Assembly (NCBI RefSeq): GCF_009647605.1
Contig: NZ_WJIF01000006.1
Span: 1 to 64,000, forward strand
DNA: 64,000 bases
Source: Agromyces agglutinans
Lineage (GTDB): Bacteria; Actinomycetota; Actinomycetes; Actinomycetales; Microbacteriaceae
Direction: 5' to 3'
Of the stretch, positions 45,488 to 54,719 are shown in pieces. The translations under genes and the position numbers were made by a program. Below the pieces are notes generated by a model that saw nothing but the letters and a program-made list of their open reading frames with translations, searched no databases and was not told the DNA's origin. Within the stretch, counting starts at the first letter, position 1. Each line of letters begins with the position of its first letter.

Positions 45488-46678
45488 GTGAGCGTATGGA
45501 GCGAGCTGACCGGGCAGGACGCCGCGATCGCGGTGTTCCGCCAGGCCGCCGCGTCGGCGGCGGGCGGCGGTGCGGATGCCGCATCCGGCGCCGGGCGGCA
45601 CATGACGCACTCGTGGCTCATCACGGGGCCTCCGGGCTCGGGGCGCTCGAACCTCGCGTTCGCGTTCGCCACCGCACTGATCGCGGGCGACGCCGACGGC
45701 GATGAGCCGACTCGCATCCAGGTCGACGCGCGCAGCCACCCCGACCTGCACGTGCTGTCGACCGAGGGTGTCATCATCCGCGTGCACGACGTGCGCGAGA
45801 TCGTGCGCCGCTCGCACTACGCGCCGTCGGTCGGGCGCCACCGCGTCATCATCGTCGAAGACGCCGACCGCATGACCGAGCACACCTCGAACGTGCTGCT
45901 GAAGGAGCTCGAGGAACCGCCCGAGCGCACGGTGTGGCTGCTCTGCGCGCCGAGCGACGCCGATCTCATTCCCACGATCCGGTCGCGCGTGCGCACGGTG
46001 CGCCTGCAGGTGCCGTCGATCGACGACGTCGCCGCGCTGCTCGTGCGCCGCGACGGCGTCGACCCGGTCATCGCCGAGCGCGCGGCCCGCGAGGCGCAGA
46101 GCCACATCGGCATGGCGCACCGGCTCGCGACGAGCGAAGAGGCGCGCTCGCGCCGTGAAGAGACGCTGCGGCTCGCGCTCGGCGTGCGTTCGGCGTCGGG
46201 CGCGGTCCGCACGGCAGCCCGCCTGCTCGAGATCGCCGGCGACGACGCGAAGGCGATCACCGAGATCCGCGACGCCGAGGAGCGCGAGCACGCGCTGCGC
46301 TCGCTCGGGCTGAACCCCGGGCAGGCGATCCCGCCCGCGCTGCGCGCGCAGATCAAGGCCCTCGAAGACGACCAGAAGCGCCGCGCGACGCGCAGCCTCC
46401 GCGACGGCATCGACCGCATCCTCGTCGACCTCGCGTCGCTCTACCGCGACCTGCTCGTGTTGCAGCTCGGAGCCGAGGTGCCGCTCGTCAACCGCGAGCT
46501 CGAACGCGAGCTGCGCGAGGCCGGGGCATCCGCATCGCCGGTTCGCACGCTCGCGACGCTCGACGCCATCCAAGAGGCGCGCACGCGCATCGAAGGCAAC
46601 GTGCAGCCCGTGCTCGCCCTCGAGGCGATGCTCGTGTCCGCCATCCGCCGACCGACGAACGAACGAGGAGCCGCGTGA
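45488..46678 (+). CDS. holB: DNA polymerase III delta-prime subunit
   Basis: A 396-residue clamp-loader subunit. SWLITGPPGSGRSNLAFAFA holds a P-loop in which the usual Lys of GKS/T is Arg, so ATP binding is probably lost, as in other delta-prime proteins. HPDLHVL, IRVHDVREIV, IVEDADRMTEHTSNVLLKELEEPPE and the sensor-1 region SDADLIPTIRSR are characteristic. Transcription may start at its own leaderless promoter. It overlaps the peptidase gene by ATGA-type coupling at the 3' end. Confidence 0.93.
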   Translation: MSVWSELTGQDAAIAVFRQAAASAAGGGADAASGAGRHMTHSWLITGPPGSGRSNLAFAFATALIAGDADGDEPTRIQVDARSHPDLHVLSTEGVIIRVHDVREIVRRSHYAPSVGRHRVIIVEDADRMTEHTSNVLLKELEEPPERTVWLLCAPSDADLIPTIRSRVRTVRLQVPSIDDVAALLVRRDGVDPVIAERAAREAQSHIGMAHRLATSEEARSRREETLRLALGVRSASGAVRTAARLLEIAGDDAKAITEIRDAEEREHALRSLGLNPGQAIPPALRAQIKALEDDQKRRATRSLRDGIDRILVDLASLYRDLLVLQLGAEVPLVNRELERELREAGASASPVRTLATLDAIQEARTRIEGNVQPVLALEAMLVSAIRRPTNERGAA

Positions 46679-48270
46679 GCCGACCGACGAGCACCGGGCC
46701 GAGCCGGCCGACGAACCTCCAGCGAGGCCGAGGCCGATCGACGCGCAGCCGAGCGGTCCGGCGCGGCGCGGTGGCGACGGCCGTCGCGGCCGTCGCGGCG
46801 CTCGTGCTCGCCGGGTGCGCGACGTGGTTCGCGCCGGCTCCCGCGCCGACGTCGACCCCGACCGGTGAGAAGGTCTCGGCGGAACTCGAGCCGTTCTACG
46901 CGCAGGTGCTCGAGTGGGAATCGTGCGGCGACGGGCTCACCTGCACGACCGCGACCGCGCCGCTCGATTGGGACGAACCTGCGGCCGGCGAGATCGAGCT
47001 GGCCCTGTCGCGCCACAGCGCGACCGGGGAGCGCCTCGGGTCGCTGCTCGTGAACCCGGGCGGGCCTGGCGGATCGGGCTACGACTTCGTCCACGACACG
47101 CTCGACTACGCGGTGGGTGAGCCGCTGCAGCAGCGGTTCGACGTCGTGGGCTTCGACCCGCGCGGCGTCGGCCGGTCGTCGGCGGTCACCTGCTATGACG
47201 CCGCAGGCATGGACGAGTTCCTCTACGGCATTCCCGAGAACCCGCGCGGCACGGACGCCTGGATCGAGGAGGTCGGGCAGGCTCAGGCGGAGTTCGGCGC
47301 CGAGTGCGAGGCGAACACCGGCGAACTGCTCGCCGAGGTCGACACCGCGAGCGCCGCACGAGACCTCGACCTGCTGCGAGCGGTGCTCGGCGATGAGCAG
47401 CTGAATTACCTGGGGTTCTCCTACGGCACCTACCTCGGCGCGACCTACGCCGGACTGTACCCCGACAAGGTCGGCCGGCTCGTGCTCGACGGCGCACTCG
47501 ACCCTGCCGCGAGCCTCGTCGAGGTCTCGTCGGCGCAGGCGGTCGGCTTCGAGCAGGCCCTGCGCGCCTACCTCGAGAGCTGCCTCGGCGGCGCCGAGTG
47601 CCCGTTCACCGGCAGCGTCGACGATGCCATGGAGGAGATCGGCGACCTCATCGCGTCGGTCGACGCGAGCCCGCTGCGCGGGAGCGACGGGCGCCTCGTC
47701 GGCGGCAGCACCTTCATCACCGCGATCATCTACCCGCTCTACAGCCCCGACGTGTGGAGCTACCTCGACGACCTGTTCACCTCGGTGCAGTTCGGCGACG
47801 CCGACTTCGCGCTCGCGCTCGCCGACGCCTACAACGGTCGCGGCGAAGACGGCACGTACCTCGACAACTCGAGCGAGGCGTTCTTCGCCATCAACTGCCT
47901 CGACTACGCGCAGACCGAGTCGATCGAGCAGGTGCGCACCGACGCCGCGGAGATCGCGGCGGCCGCCCCGCTCATCGGGCCGTACTTCGGCAGCCCTGGC
48001 TGCACCGGCTGGCCCGCGCCGAGCAAGGCCGACCGCCAGCCGATCCACGCCGAGGGTGCCGCGCCCATCCTCGTCGTCGGCACCACCGGTGACCCGGCCA
48101 CCCCCTACCAATGGGCGGTCTCCCTCGCCGACCAGCTCGAGAGCGGCGTGCTGGTCACCTACGACGGCGAGGGCCACACGGCCTACAACAAGTCCAACGA
48201 CTGCGTCGACGAGGCGGTCGAGCGCTATCTCATCGACGGGATCGTGCCCGAGGCCGACCCGAAGTGCTGA
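46675..48270 (+). CDS. Alpha/beta-hydrolase lipoprotein, tripeptidyl-aminopeptidase type
   Basis: A 531-residue secreted lipoprotein. The lipobox LVLAGC (Cys at about 45) follows an Arg-rich start and hydrophobic stretch. The oxyanion segment NPGGPGGSGYDFV, the nucleophile GFSYGTYLG, the acid in GTTGDPATPY and the His in GEGHTAY form the catalytic triad; the last two lie in the TAP C-terminal domain. Members (SlpD/E, Tap) release tripeptides or hydrolyse esters outside the membrane. It overlaps holB by four bases. Confidence 0.9.
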   Translation: MSRPTSTGPSRPTNLQRGRGRSTRSRAVRRGAVATAVAAVAALVLAGCATWFAPAPAPTSTPTGEKVSAELEPFYAQVLEWESCGDGLTCTTATAPLDWDEPAAGEIELALSRHSATGERLGSLLVNPGGPGGSGYDFVHDTLDYAVGEPLQQRFDVVGFDPRGVGRSSAVTCYDAAGMDEFLYGIPENPRGTDAWIEEVGQAQAEFGAECEANTGELLAEVDTASAARDLDLLRAVLGDEQLNYLGFSYGTYLGATYAGLYPDKVGRLVLDGALDPAASLVEVSSAQAVGFEQALRAYLESCLGGAECPFTGSVDDAMEEIGDLIASVDASPLRGSDGRLVGGSTFITAIIYPLYSPDVWSYLDDLFTSVQFGDADFALALADAYNGRGEDGTYLDNSSEAFFAINCLDYAQTESIEQVRTDAAEIAAAAPLIGPYFGSPGCTGWPAPSKADRQPIHAEGAAPILVVGTTGDPATPYQWAVSLADQLESGVLVTYDGEGHTAYNKSNDCVDEAVERYLIDGIVPEADPKC

Positions 48271-48397
48271 GCCGGGCCGGTGGCCGCGACGCCACCCGTG
48301 TCGATGGTCGCGGCTGAGCGCACCGGTGGTCATGACCGCTCCGAAAACCCGCTACTATTGATGCTCGTGCCACGGTGCGTTCGCGCAGCGTCGTCAC

Positions 48398-48470
48398 GCC
48401 GCCTTAGCTCAGTCGGCAGAGCGTCTCACTCGTAATGAGAAGGTCGTGGGTTCGATTCCCACAGGCGGCT
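48398..48470 (+). tRNA. tRNA-Thr(CGT)
   Basis: A 73-base cloverleaf. The acceptor stem is GCCGCCT/AGGCGGC, the anticodon stem TCTCA/TGAGA with loop CTCGTAA (anticodon CGT, codon ACG), and the T-arm carries GGTTCGATTCC. CCA is not encoded, unlike the tRNA-Pro at 31293. A terminator follows at once. Confidence 0.95.
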
Positions 48471-48477
48471 CCGACCA

Positions 48478-48506
48478 GAAGCCCCCGGCCCCGCGCCGGG
48501 GGCTTC
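48478..48506 (+). terminator. tRNA-Thr terminator
   Basis: GAAGCCCCCGGC pairs perfectly with GCCGGGGGCTTC across a 5-base loop, eight bases after the tRNA. No long T-run. Confidence 0.85.
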
Positions 48507-48585
48507 GTCCGTTCCCGGGGCTCCTCCGCCGTGAGCCGACACGTCGCGGCCCGTCACGCGACCGTCACCCGGGCCCCGCCGCCGA

Positions 48586-48591
48586 TAGGCT
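48586..48591 (+). promoter_or_regulatory. -10 element of a probable leaderless promoter (oxidoreductase)
   Basis: TAGGCT ends 7 bases before the ATG at 48599, with no ribosome site between. Confidence 0.45.
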
Positions 48592-48598
48592 TTCGCGC

Positions 48599-49591
48599 AT
48601 GACCGAACCGACCGATCGCCTGCGCTGGGGCATCCTCGCGACCGGCGGCATCGCCCACGCCTTCACGAACGACCTGAAGCTCAATGGCTTCGACGTGCGC
48701 GCAGTGGGGTCGCGCCGCCAGGAGGCCGCCGACGCGTTCGCGGCCGAGTTCGGCATCCCGACCGCGTACGGCAGCTACGAGCAGCTCGTCGCCGACCCCG
48801 AGGTCGACGTCGTGTACGTGTCGACGCCGCACCCGTTCCACGCCGAGAACGCCGCGCTGGCGATCGAGGCCGGCAAGCACGTGCTCGTCGAGAAGCCCTT
48901 CGCCCTGAACGCGGTGCAGGCGCGCCGGGTGGCCGACCTGGCCGCGGCCGAGGGCGTGCTCGTGCTCGAGGCGATGTGGACGCGATACCTGCCGCACATG
49001 GCGCGCATCCGCGAGATCATCGCCGAGGGCACCCTGGGCGACGTGCGAACGCTCATCGTCGACCACTCGCAGAAGCTCAGCGACGACCCCTCGCACCGCC
49101 TGAACGCGCTCGAGCTCGGCGGCGGTGCGCTGCTCGACCTCGGCATCTACCCGGTCTCGTTCGCGTGGGACCTGTTCGGCGCGCCGCTGTCGATCCAGTC
49201 GACGGCGACGTTCAAGCCGACCGGCGCCGACGGCCAGATCGCCACGACGTTCGGCTACGGCGGCGACCGCATCGCGTTCGGGGTGTCGGTGAGCGATGCG
49301 AAGGGACCGAACCGGGCGACGATCCTCGGCACCGAGGCGCGGATCGAGATCGACGCGGTCTGGTACGCGCCGACGACGTTCCGCGTGATCGGCCACGACG
49401 GCGCGGTGCTCGAGGAGTACCGTTCGGAACTCACCGGCCGTGGCATGCACTTCCAGGCCGAGGCGGTCGAGCGCCTCGTCGCCGAGGGCAACCTGGGCGG
49501 CGACCTGCTGCCGATCGAGGAGACCGTCGCGATCATGGGCACGCTCGACGCGATCCGCGAGGAGATCGGGCTGCGCTACCCGGGCGAGTAG
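48599..49591 (+). CDS. Gfo/Idh/MocA family oxidoreductase
   Basis: A 330-residue NAD(P)-dependent dehydrogenase. The Rossmann domain has RWGILATGGIAHAF (GxGxxA form altered to ATGGIA) and the family's Glu-Lys-Pro in VLVEKPF (about 100). The C-terminal domain has GGGALLDLGIYPVSFA, characteristic of the dihydrodiol dehydrogenase/glucose-fructose oxidoreductase group. The sugar or diol substrate cannot be read. It stands alone between tRNA-Thr and dacB. Confidence 0.88.
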   Translation: MTEPTDRLRWGILATGGIAHAFTNDLKLNGFDVRAVGSRRQEAADAFAAEFGIPTAYGSYEQLVADPEVDVVYVSTPHPFHAENAALAIEAGKHVLVEKPFALNAVQARRVADLAAAEGVLVLEAMWTRYLPHMARIREIIAEGTLGDVRTLIVDHSQKLSDDPSHRLNALELGGGALLDLGIYPVSFAWDLFGAPLSIQSTATFKPTGADGQIATTFGYGGDRIAFGVSVSDAKGPNRATILGTEARIEIDAVWYAPTTFRVIGHDGAVLEEYRSELTGRGMHFQAEAVERLVAEGNLGGDLLPIEETVAIMGTLDAIREEIGLRYPGE

Positions 49592-49680
49592 TCGCGCGAG
49601 CAAGCGCGCGAGCGCCGCGTCCGCGTTCGGCTCCCAGCTCTGATTCGAGGAACCCTCGGGGACCTCCCGGAAGCGGCTCA

Positions 49681-49686
49681 TACAAT
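49681..49686 (+). promoter_or_regulatory. -10 element of a probable leaderless promoter (dacB)
   Basis: TACAAT, close to the consensus TATAAT, ends 6 bases before the ATG at 49693. No ribosome site fits. Confidence 0.6.
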
Positions 49687-49692
49687 GCCGGG

Positions 49693-51222
49693 ATGACCGA
49701 TGAGACGGATGCCCCGCGCGTGCCCGTGCCCGGCGACCCCTCACCGGCTGTCGGGCCCACTGCCGAAGCATCCGCTCGCGGGGGCATCCTCACCCGCATC
49801 ACCGGCTTCGCGAAGCGGCACCGCCTGCCGCTCGCCATCGCGGGCGGCGTACTCGCGTTCGGCCTCGTCGGCACCGGCGCCGTGTTCGCGGGACTCGCCG
49901 CGGCCGACGGCGCAGAGGCATCCACGGCGGCCGCATCGACGAGCGCGAGCGTCACGCCGACTCCGACGCCGACGGCGACCGAGGCGCCCGGGCGCCCGGT
50001 GCCGGCCGCGGCCGTGGCGGCGTCTCGCTTCCGCACCTGCTCGGTCGCCGACCGGGCCGCCGACGGCCGCCTCGCGAACCTGCAGGCGCAGGTCGTGAAC
50101 GCCGCCACCGGCGAGGTGCTCTACGACCGCGGCGGCACGACCCCCTCGCGCACGGCGAGCGTCATGAAGGTGCTGACCTCCGCTGCCGCGCTGAGCGTGC
50201 TCGGCGCCGACTACCGTGCGACCACAACGGTCGTGAAGGGCGCCGAGCCTGGTTCGGCCGTGCTCGTCGGCGGCGGCGACGTCACGCTGTCGCGCACGCC
50301 GAGCGGCACCGAGACCGTGTACCCCGGCGCCGCCCACCTCGACGACCTCGCCGCGCAGGTGCGAACCGCGTGGAACGCCGACCCGTCGAATCCGCCGTTG
50401 ACCAAGCTGATCCTCGACTCCAGCTACTTCGGCGGTGCCGAATGGCAGTCGAGCTGGGACCCGGTCGAGCGCGAGTACGGCTACATGTCGCAGATCACCG
50501 CGTTGCAGGTCGACGGCGACCGCGACGACCCGGGCGCGAACACCTCGTGGCGCAGCACCGAACCGATCGGCCGTGCCGGCGACGCGTTCGCGTCGGCGCT
50601 CGGCGGCATCTCGGTCATCGAGCGCGGGACGGCGCCCGGCGGCACGGCCCAGCTCGGCGCAGTGTCTTCGCCGACCGTGGCGCAACTCGTCGACAAGGCG
50701 CTCGTCGTCTCCGACAACACCGTCGCCGAGATGCTCGCACGCCTCGTCGCGATCGAGACGGGCGCGGGCAACACGTTCGAGGCGATCAACGCCGGCGTGC
50801 TGCAGGGGCTTCAGGCCTACGGCGTCGACACGGCCGGCATCACGGTCGTCGACGGCTCGGGCCTCTCGGACTTCAACGCCGTGCCGCCGTCGTACCTCAC
50901 GCAGCTGTTCGTCAAGATCAACGCGCGCGAGGGACACCTCGGCGTCATCATGGACGGCCTGCCCGTGTCGGGCGTGCGCGGGTCCCTCTCGTACAGCGAC
51001 CGGTTCGCGGGCGACAACTCGGTCGCCGACGGGGCGGTCTTCGCCAAGACCGGTTGGATCGAGACGGGCTACACGCTCTCGGGTGTCATCCACGCGCAGG
51101 ACGGCTCGACGCTCACGTTCGCCATCTACGCGCTCGGCGACGTGACCGACGAGGCCAAGCAGGCGATCGACACATTGACGACGGGGTTCTTCCTCTGCGG
51201 CGACAACCTCGCGAACACCTGA
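49693..51222 (+). CDS. dacB: D-alanyl-D-alanine carboxypeptidase (PBP4/DacB family)
   Basis: A 509-residue class C penicillin-binding protein that trims or cleaves peptidoglycan peptides. A cytoplasmic leader precedes a membrane helix (about 52-75) and a Thr/Pro-rich spacer. The catalytic motifs are SVMK (SxxK, about 155), SDN (SxN, about 340) and KTG (about 455); VDGSGLS near 395 is family-typical. Unlike secreted PBP4 of E. coli it is probably membrane-tethered. Leaderless transcription is likely. Confidence 0.9.
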   Translation: MTDETDAPRVPVPGDPSPAVGPTAEASARGGILTRITGFAKRHRLPLAIAGGVLAFGLVGTGAVFAGLAAADGAEASTAAASTSASVTPTPTPTATEAPGRPVPAAAVAASRFRTCSVADRAADGRLANLQAQVVNAATGEVLYDRGGTTPSRTASVMKVLTSAAALSVLGADYRATTTVVKGAEPGSAVLVGGGDVTLSRTPSGTETVYPGAAHLDDLAAQVRTAWNADPSNPPLTKLILDSSYFGGAEWQSSWDPVEREYGYMSQITALQVDGDRDDPGANTSWRSTEPIGRAGDAFASALGGISVIERGTAPGGTAQLGAVSSPTVAQLVDKALVVSDNTVAEMLARLVAIETGAGNTFEAINAGVLQGLQAYGVDTAGITVVDGSGLSDFNAVPPSYLTQLFVKINAREGHLGVIMDGLPVSGVRGSLSYSDRFAGDNSVADGAVFAKTGWIETGYTLSGVIHAQDGSTLTFAIYALGDVTDEAKQAIDTLTTGFFLCGDNLANT

Positions 51223-51307
51223 TCCGCGAGAACCGATCGAACGGATGCCTGGGCCGGGCCCGCTCGCTCGCCTCGCCTCGGTGCGCCGATGGGGTGACAA
51301 TGGAGGC

Positions 51308-51916
51308 ATGACCAGGGCGCTCATCATCGTGGACGTGCAGAACGACTTCACCGAGGGCGGCGCGCTCGGCGTCGATGGCGGGGCGGCCGTCGCCGAGGGC
51401 GTGACGAGGCTCCTCGCCGAGCATCGCGACGCCTACGACGTCGTCATCGCCTCGCGCGACTGGCACGATGCCGACAACGACAACGGCGGCCACTTCGCGG
51501 TCGGCGCGGATCCCGACTTCGTGGAGACGTGGCCCGAGCACTGCGTCGCCGGAACCGACGGCGCCGAGTACCACCCGGCGCTCGACACGGCGCACATCGA
51601 CGCGCATATCCGCAAGGGGCAGGGCAAGCCCGCCTATTCGGCCTTCGAGGGCATCGACGAGACCGACCGCACGGTGTCGCAGATCCTCGATGAGCACGGC
51701 GTGACCGAGGTCGACGTCGTCGGCATCGCCACCGACTACTGCGTGCGCGCGACCGGACTCGACGCGATCGAGCACGGCCGGCACGTGCGCGTGCTGACCG
51801 ACCTCGTCGCAGGCGTCGCGCCCGAGTCGAGCGAGCGGGCGCTCGCCGAGCTCGCGCACGCCGGCGCCGCGCTCACGGAGTCATCCGCGGTGGGCACGGC
51901 CGCCGCGGGCGACTGA
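51308..51916 (+). CDS. pncA: Nicotinamidase
   Basis: A 202-residue isochorismatase-fold amidase converting nicotinamide to nicotinate in NAD recycling. The catalytic Asp is in IIVDVQNDF, the metal ligands in ASRDWHDAD and the HF of GGHFAVG, Lys in IRKGQG, and the nucleophile Cys in IATDYCVRATGLDA. GACAAT at 51296-51301 ends six bases before the ATG, so it may be leaderless; GGAGG at 51302 is too close to act normally. Confidence 0.92.
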   Translation: MTRALIIVDVQNDFTEGGALGVDGGAAVAEGVTRLLAEHRDAYDVVIASRDWHDADNDNGGHFAVGADPDFVETWPEHCVAGTDGAEYHPALDTAHIDAHIRKGQGKPAYSAFEGIDETDRTVSQILDEHGVTEVDVVGIATDYCVRATGLDAIEHGRHVRVLTDLVAGVAPESSERALAELAHAGAALTESSAVGTAAAGD

Positions 51917-51926
51917 CGCGAGGCAC

Positions 51927-51985
51927 CGGCCGACACCGGTCGCCCAGCCGACCCGGCGCCGGCAGACGGCCGACACCGGTCGGCC
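51927..51985. terminator. Tandem hairpins between pncA and hpaD
   Basis: CGGCCGACACCGGTCG occurs at 51927-51942 and again at 51967-51982. The second copy forms a clean GGCCGAC-ACCG-GTCGGCC hairpin (51968-51985). It lies between convergent genes, so a bidirectional terminator is likely. Confidence 0.65.
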
Positions 51986-51991
51986 CGTCGC

Positions 51992-53131
51992 TCAGAGCGT
52001 GTGGCCGAGCTTGAACCCGTGCTCCTCGTCGCCCTTGCGCGTGTACGAGAAGCCGTCGGCGCCGATCGTCACCGCCATCTCGCTCTCGTCGGTGCGGCTG
52101 ACCAGGGGCTGCGGCCGGCCGTCGAGATCGAGCACGGGGGAGGCATCCGTGTACCACGACGGCACGACGGGGTTGCCCCACCAGTCGCGGCGCTGGTTGT
52201 CGTGCACATCCCACGTGACGACGGGGTTGTCGGGGTCGCCCGTCCAGTAGTCCTGCGTGTAGATCTCGACGCGGTGGCCGTCGGGGTCGCGCAGGTACAG
52301 GTAGAACGCGTTCGAGACACCGTGGCGGCCCGGACCCCGCTCGATCGCGTCGGAGCGACGCAGCGCGCCGAGCTTGTCGCAGATCGCGATGATGTTGTGC
52401 TTCTCGTGCGTCGCGAACGCGACGTGGTGCATTCGCGGCCCGTCGCCGCCCGTCATGGCGGTGTCGTGCACGGTGGGCTTGCGGCGCATCCACGCGGCGT
52501 AGGTGGTGCCCTGCTCGTCCTGGATGTCCTCAGTGACCCGGAAGCCCAGGTCCTCGAGGTGGGCGACGGCGCGCGGCACGTCGGGCGTGACCTGGTTGAA
52601 GTGGTCGAGGCGCACGAGGCATCCTGGCGTCTGCAGGTCGTAGCGCCACGCGAGCCGCTCGACGTGCTCGACCTCGTGGAAGAACTCGATCGGGAAGCCG
52701 AGCGGGTCCTCGACCCGCACCGAATCACCGATGCCCTTCGTCCATCCGGAAGGCCGGCGCTCGACGCGGCATCCGAGTTCCTCGTAGAACGCGACGGCGC
52801 GATCGAGGTCCTCCGGGGTGCGCACGCGGTAGCTGAACGCGGCGACCGCCGCGACCGGGCCCCGGCGGAGCACGAGGTTGTGGTGGATGAACTCCTCGAA
52901 GCTGCGCAGGTACACGGCGTCGTCGGTCTCCTCGGTGACGACGAGGTCGAGCACGTCGACGTAGAACGCGCGCGACGCGGCGAGGTCGGTGACGACGAGC
53001 TCCATGTACGCGCAGCGCACGATGTCGGGTGCGGGGGAGGACGGCGTCGGGATCCGGTTCGCGGGTGCGGGGATCGGGTCGGCGGCCGTGACGACGGGCT
53101 CGGGGGCGTCGGGGGCGATCGGGTGGGTCAT
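51992..53131 (-). CDS. hpaD: Homoprotocatechuate 2,3-dioxygenase
   Basis: A 379-residue type I extradiol dioxygenase that opens the ring of 3,4-dihydroxyphenylacetate. Metal ligands are readable: His in VRLDHFNQV, His in MHHVAFAT and Glu in HRVEIYTQD, matching His155/His214/Glu267 of the Brevibacterium fuscum enzyme. An N-terminal Pro-rich extension of about 38 residues precedes the first VOC module (CAYMELVVTDLAASRAFYVD). GAGGA precedes the ATG at 53131. It is the last gene of the hpaG-gntR-hpaE-hpaD operon. Confidence 0.93.
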   Translation of the reverse strand: MTHPIAPDAPEPVVTAADPIPAPANRIPTPSSPAPDIVRCAYMELVVTDLAASRAFYVDVLDLVVTEETDDAVYLRSFEEFIHHNLVLRRGPVAAVAAFSYRVRTPEDLDRAVAFYEELGCRVERRPSGWTKGIGDSVRVEDPLGFPIEFFHEVEHVERLAWRYDLQTPGCLVRLDHFNQVTPDVPRAVAHLEDLGFRVTEDIQDEQGTTYAAWMRRKPTVHDTAMTGGDGPRMHHVAFATHEKHNIIAICDKLGALRRSDAIERGPGRHGVSNAFYLYLRDPDGHRVEIYTQDYWTGDPDNPVVTWDVHDNQRRDWWGNPVVPSWYTDASPVLDLDGRPQPLVSRTDESEMAVTIGADGFSYTRKGDEEHGFKLGHTL

Positions 53132-53168
53132 GATGTCCTCTTCGTTGAGTGGATGCCTCGGGAGCGGC

Positions 53169-53201
53169 GTCTCGACACGGCGCCGGGGCGCCTCCTCGAC
53201 C
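53169..53201. repeat. Palindromic repeat copy in the hpaE-hpaD gap
   Basis: GTCTCGACACGGCGCC, then GGGGCGCC, then TCCTCGACC: a hairpin with GGCGCC/GGCGCC core and the GTCTCGA...CTCGACC ends also seen, in the opposite orientation, at 56165-56198. It may attenuate transcription between hpaE and hpaD. Confidence 0.55.
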
Positions 53202-53217
53202 GCCGGGTGTGGATGCC

Positions 53218-54711
53218 TCAGCCGCGGCCGAAGCGCGGCGCGTGCGACTCGTTCAGGGTGATGTGCACCGCCTGCTGGTCGGTGTAGAAGTCGATCGAGC
53301 GGTAGCCGCCCTCGTGGCCGAGGCCCGAGGCCTTGACGCCGCCGAACGGCGTGCGGAGGTCGCGCACGTTGTTCGAGTTGAGCCAGACCATGCCGGCCTC
53401 CACAGCCTGCGAGAAGTTGTGGGCGCGCTTGAGGTCGTTCGTCCAGATGTAGGCGGCCAGGCCGTACTTCGTGTCGTTCGCGAGGGCGAGCGCCTCCTCG
53501 TCGGAATCGAAGGGCGTGATCGCGACCACCGGACCGAAGATCTCCTCCTGGAAGATGCGGGCGTCGGGCGCGACGTCGGCGAACACGGTGGGCGCGACGT
53601 AGTTGCCCCGGTCGAGCCCCTCCGGCCGGCCGCCGCCGGCGACGAGCCGGCCCTCGCCCTTGCCGATCTCGACGTAGGACATGACCTTGTCGTAGTGCTC
53701 GGGGTGCACGAGCGCGCCGACCTCGGTCGCCGGATCGTGCGGGTCGCCGACGACGATGTTGCGCGCCCGTTCGGCGTACTGCTCGACGAAGTCGTCGTAG
53801 ATCGCGCGCTCGACGAGGATGCGGCTGCCGGCGGTGCAGCGCTCGCCGTTCAGCGAGAACACGCCGAAGACCGTCGCATCGAGCGCCGACTCGAGATCGG
53901 CGTCGGCGAACACGACGGCCGGGCTCTTGCCGCCGAGTTCCATGGAGAGGCCCTTCAGGAACGGCGCGGCGTTCGCGAAGATGACCTGCCCCGTGCGGCT
54001 CTCGCCGGTGAACGAGATGAGCGGCACGTCGGGATGCTTCACGAGCGCGTCGCCCGCCTCCTCGCCGAGCCCGTTGACGAGGTTGAAGACGCCCTGCGGA
54101 ACGCCGGCCTCCTCGAAGATCGCAGCCCAGAGCGACGCCGACAGCGGCGTGAACTCGGCCGGCTTCAGCACGACCGTGTTGCCGGTCGCGAGCGCGGGCG
54201 CGAGCTTCCACGACTCGAGCATGAACGGCGTGTTCCAGGGCGTGATGAGGCCGGCGACGCCGATCGGCTTGCGGTTCACGTAGTTCACCTGTCGACCCGG
54301 CACCTTGTAGGTGTCGTCGGACTGGGCGACGATCAGGTCGGCGAAGAAGCGGAAGTTCTCGGCCGCGCGCTGGGCCTGCCCGAGCGCCTGCGTGATGGGC
54401 AGGCCCGTGTCGAACGTCTCGAACTCCGCGAGGCGGGCGTCGGACGCCTCGACCAGGTCGGCGATCCGGTGGAGCACGCGCGAGCGCTGGCGCGGCAGCA
54501 GCTTGGGCCACGGGCCGTCGGTGAACGCGCGCCGCGCGGCCGCGACGGCGAGGTCGATGTCGGCCCGCTGGCCGGCGGCGGCCTGCACGTACGTCTCGTT
54601 GGAGACGGGATCGAGCACGTCGAAGGTCTCGCCGCCGATCGAGTCGACGAAGGCGCCGTCGATGTAGTGGCGGATGCGGTCGGGCAGGCCCTCGGGGATG
54701 TGGTGCGTCAT
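53218..54711 (-). CDS. hpaE: 5-carboxymethyl-2-hydroxymuconate semialdehyde dehydrogenase
   Basis: A 497-residue NAD-dependent aldehyde dehydrogenase acting after HpaD. Motifs: TPWNTPFMLESWKLAPALA, FTGESRTG, the catalytic Glu in MELGGKSP (about 260), the catalytic Cys in NGERCTAGSR (about 295) and QEEIFGPV. The ATG at 54711 with GAGGA is preferred to an in-frame GTG at 54723 that overlaps the gntR stop. Assignment to HpaE rather than another ALDH rests on its place in the cluster. Confidence 0.92.
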   Translation of the reverse strand: MTHHIPEGLPDRIRHYIDGAFVDSIGGETFDVLDPVSNETYVQAAAGQRADIDLAVAAARRAFTDGPWPKLLPRQRSRVLHRIADLVEASDARLAEFETFDTGLPITQALGQAQRAAENFRFFADLIVAQSDDTYKVPGRQVNYVNRKPIGVAGLITPWNTPFMLESWKLAPALATGNTVVLKPAEFTPLSASLWAAIFEEAGVPQGVFNLVNGLGEEAGDALVKHPDVPLISFTGESRTGQVIFANAAPFLKGLSMELGGKSPAVVFADADLESALDATVFGVFSLNGERCTAGSRILVERAIYDDFVEQYAERARNIVVGDPHDPATEVGALVHPEHYDKVMSYVEIGKGEGRLVAGGGRPEGLDRGNYVAPTVFADVAPDARIFQEEIFGPVVAITPFDSDEEALALANDTKYGLAAYIWTNDLKRAHNFSQAVEAGMVWLNSNNVRDLRTPFGGVKASGLGHEGGYRSIDFYTDQQAVHITLNESHAPRFGRG

Positions 54712-54719
54712 GGGATTCC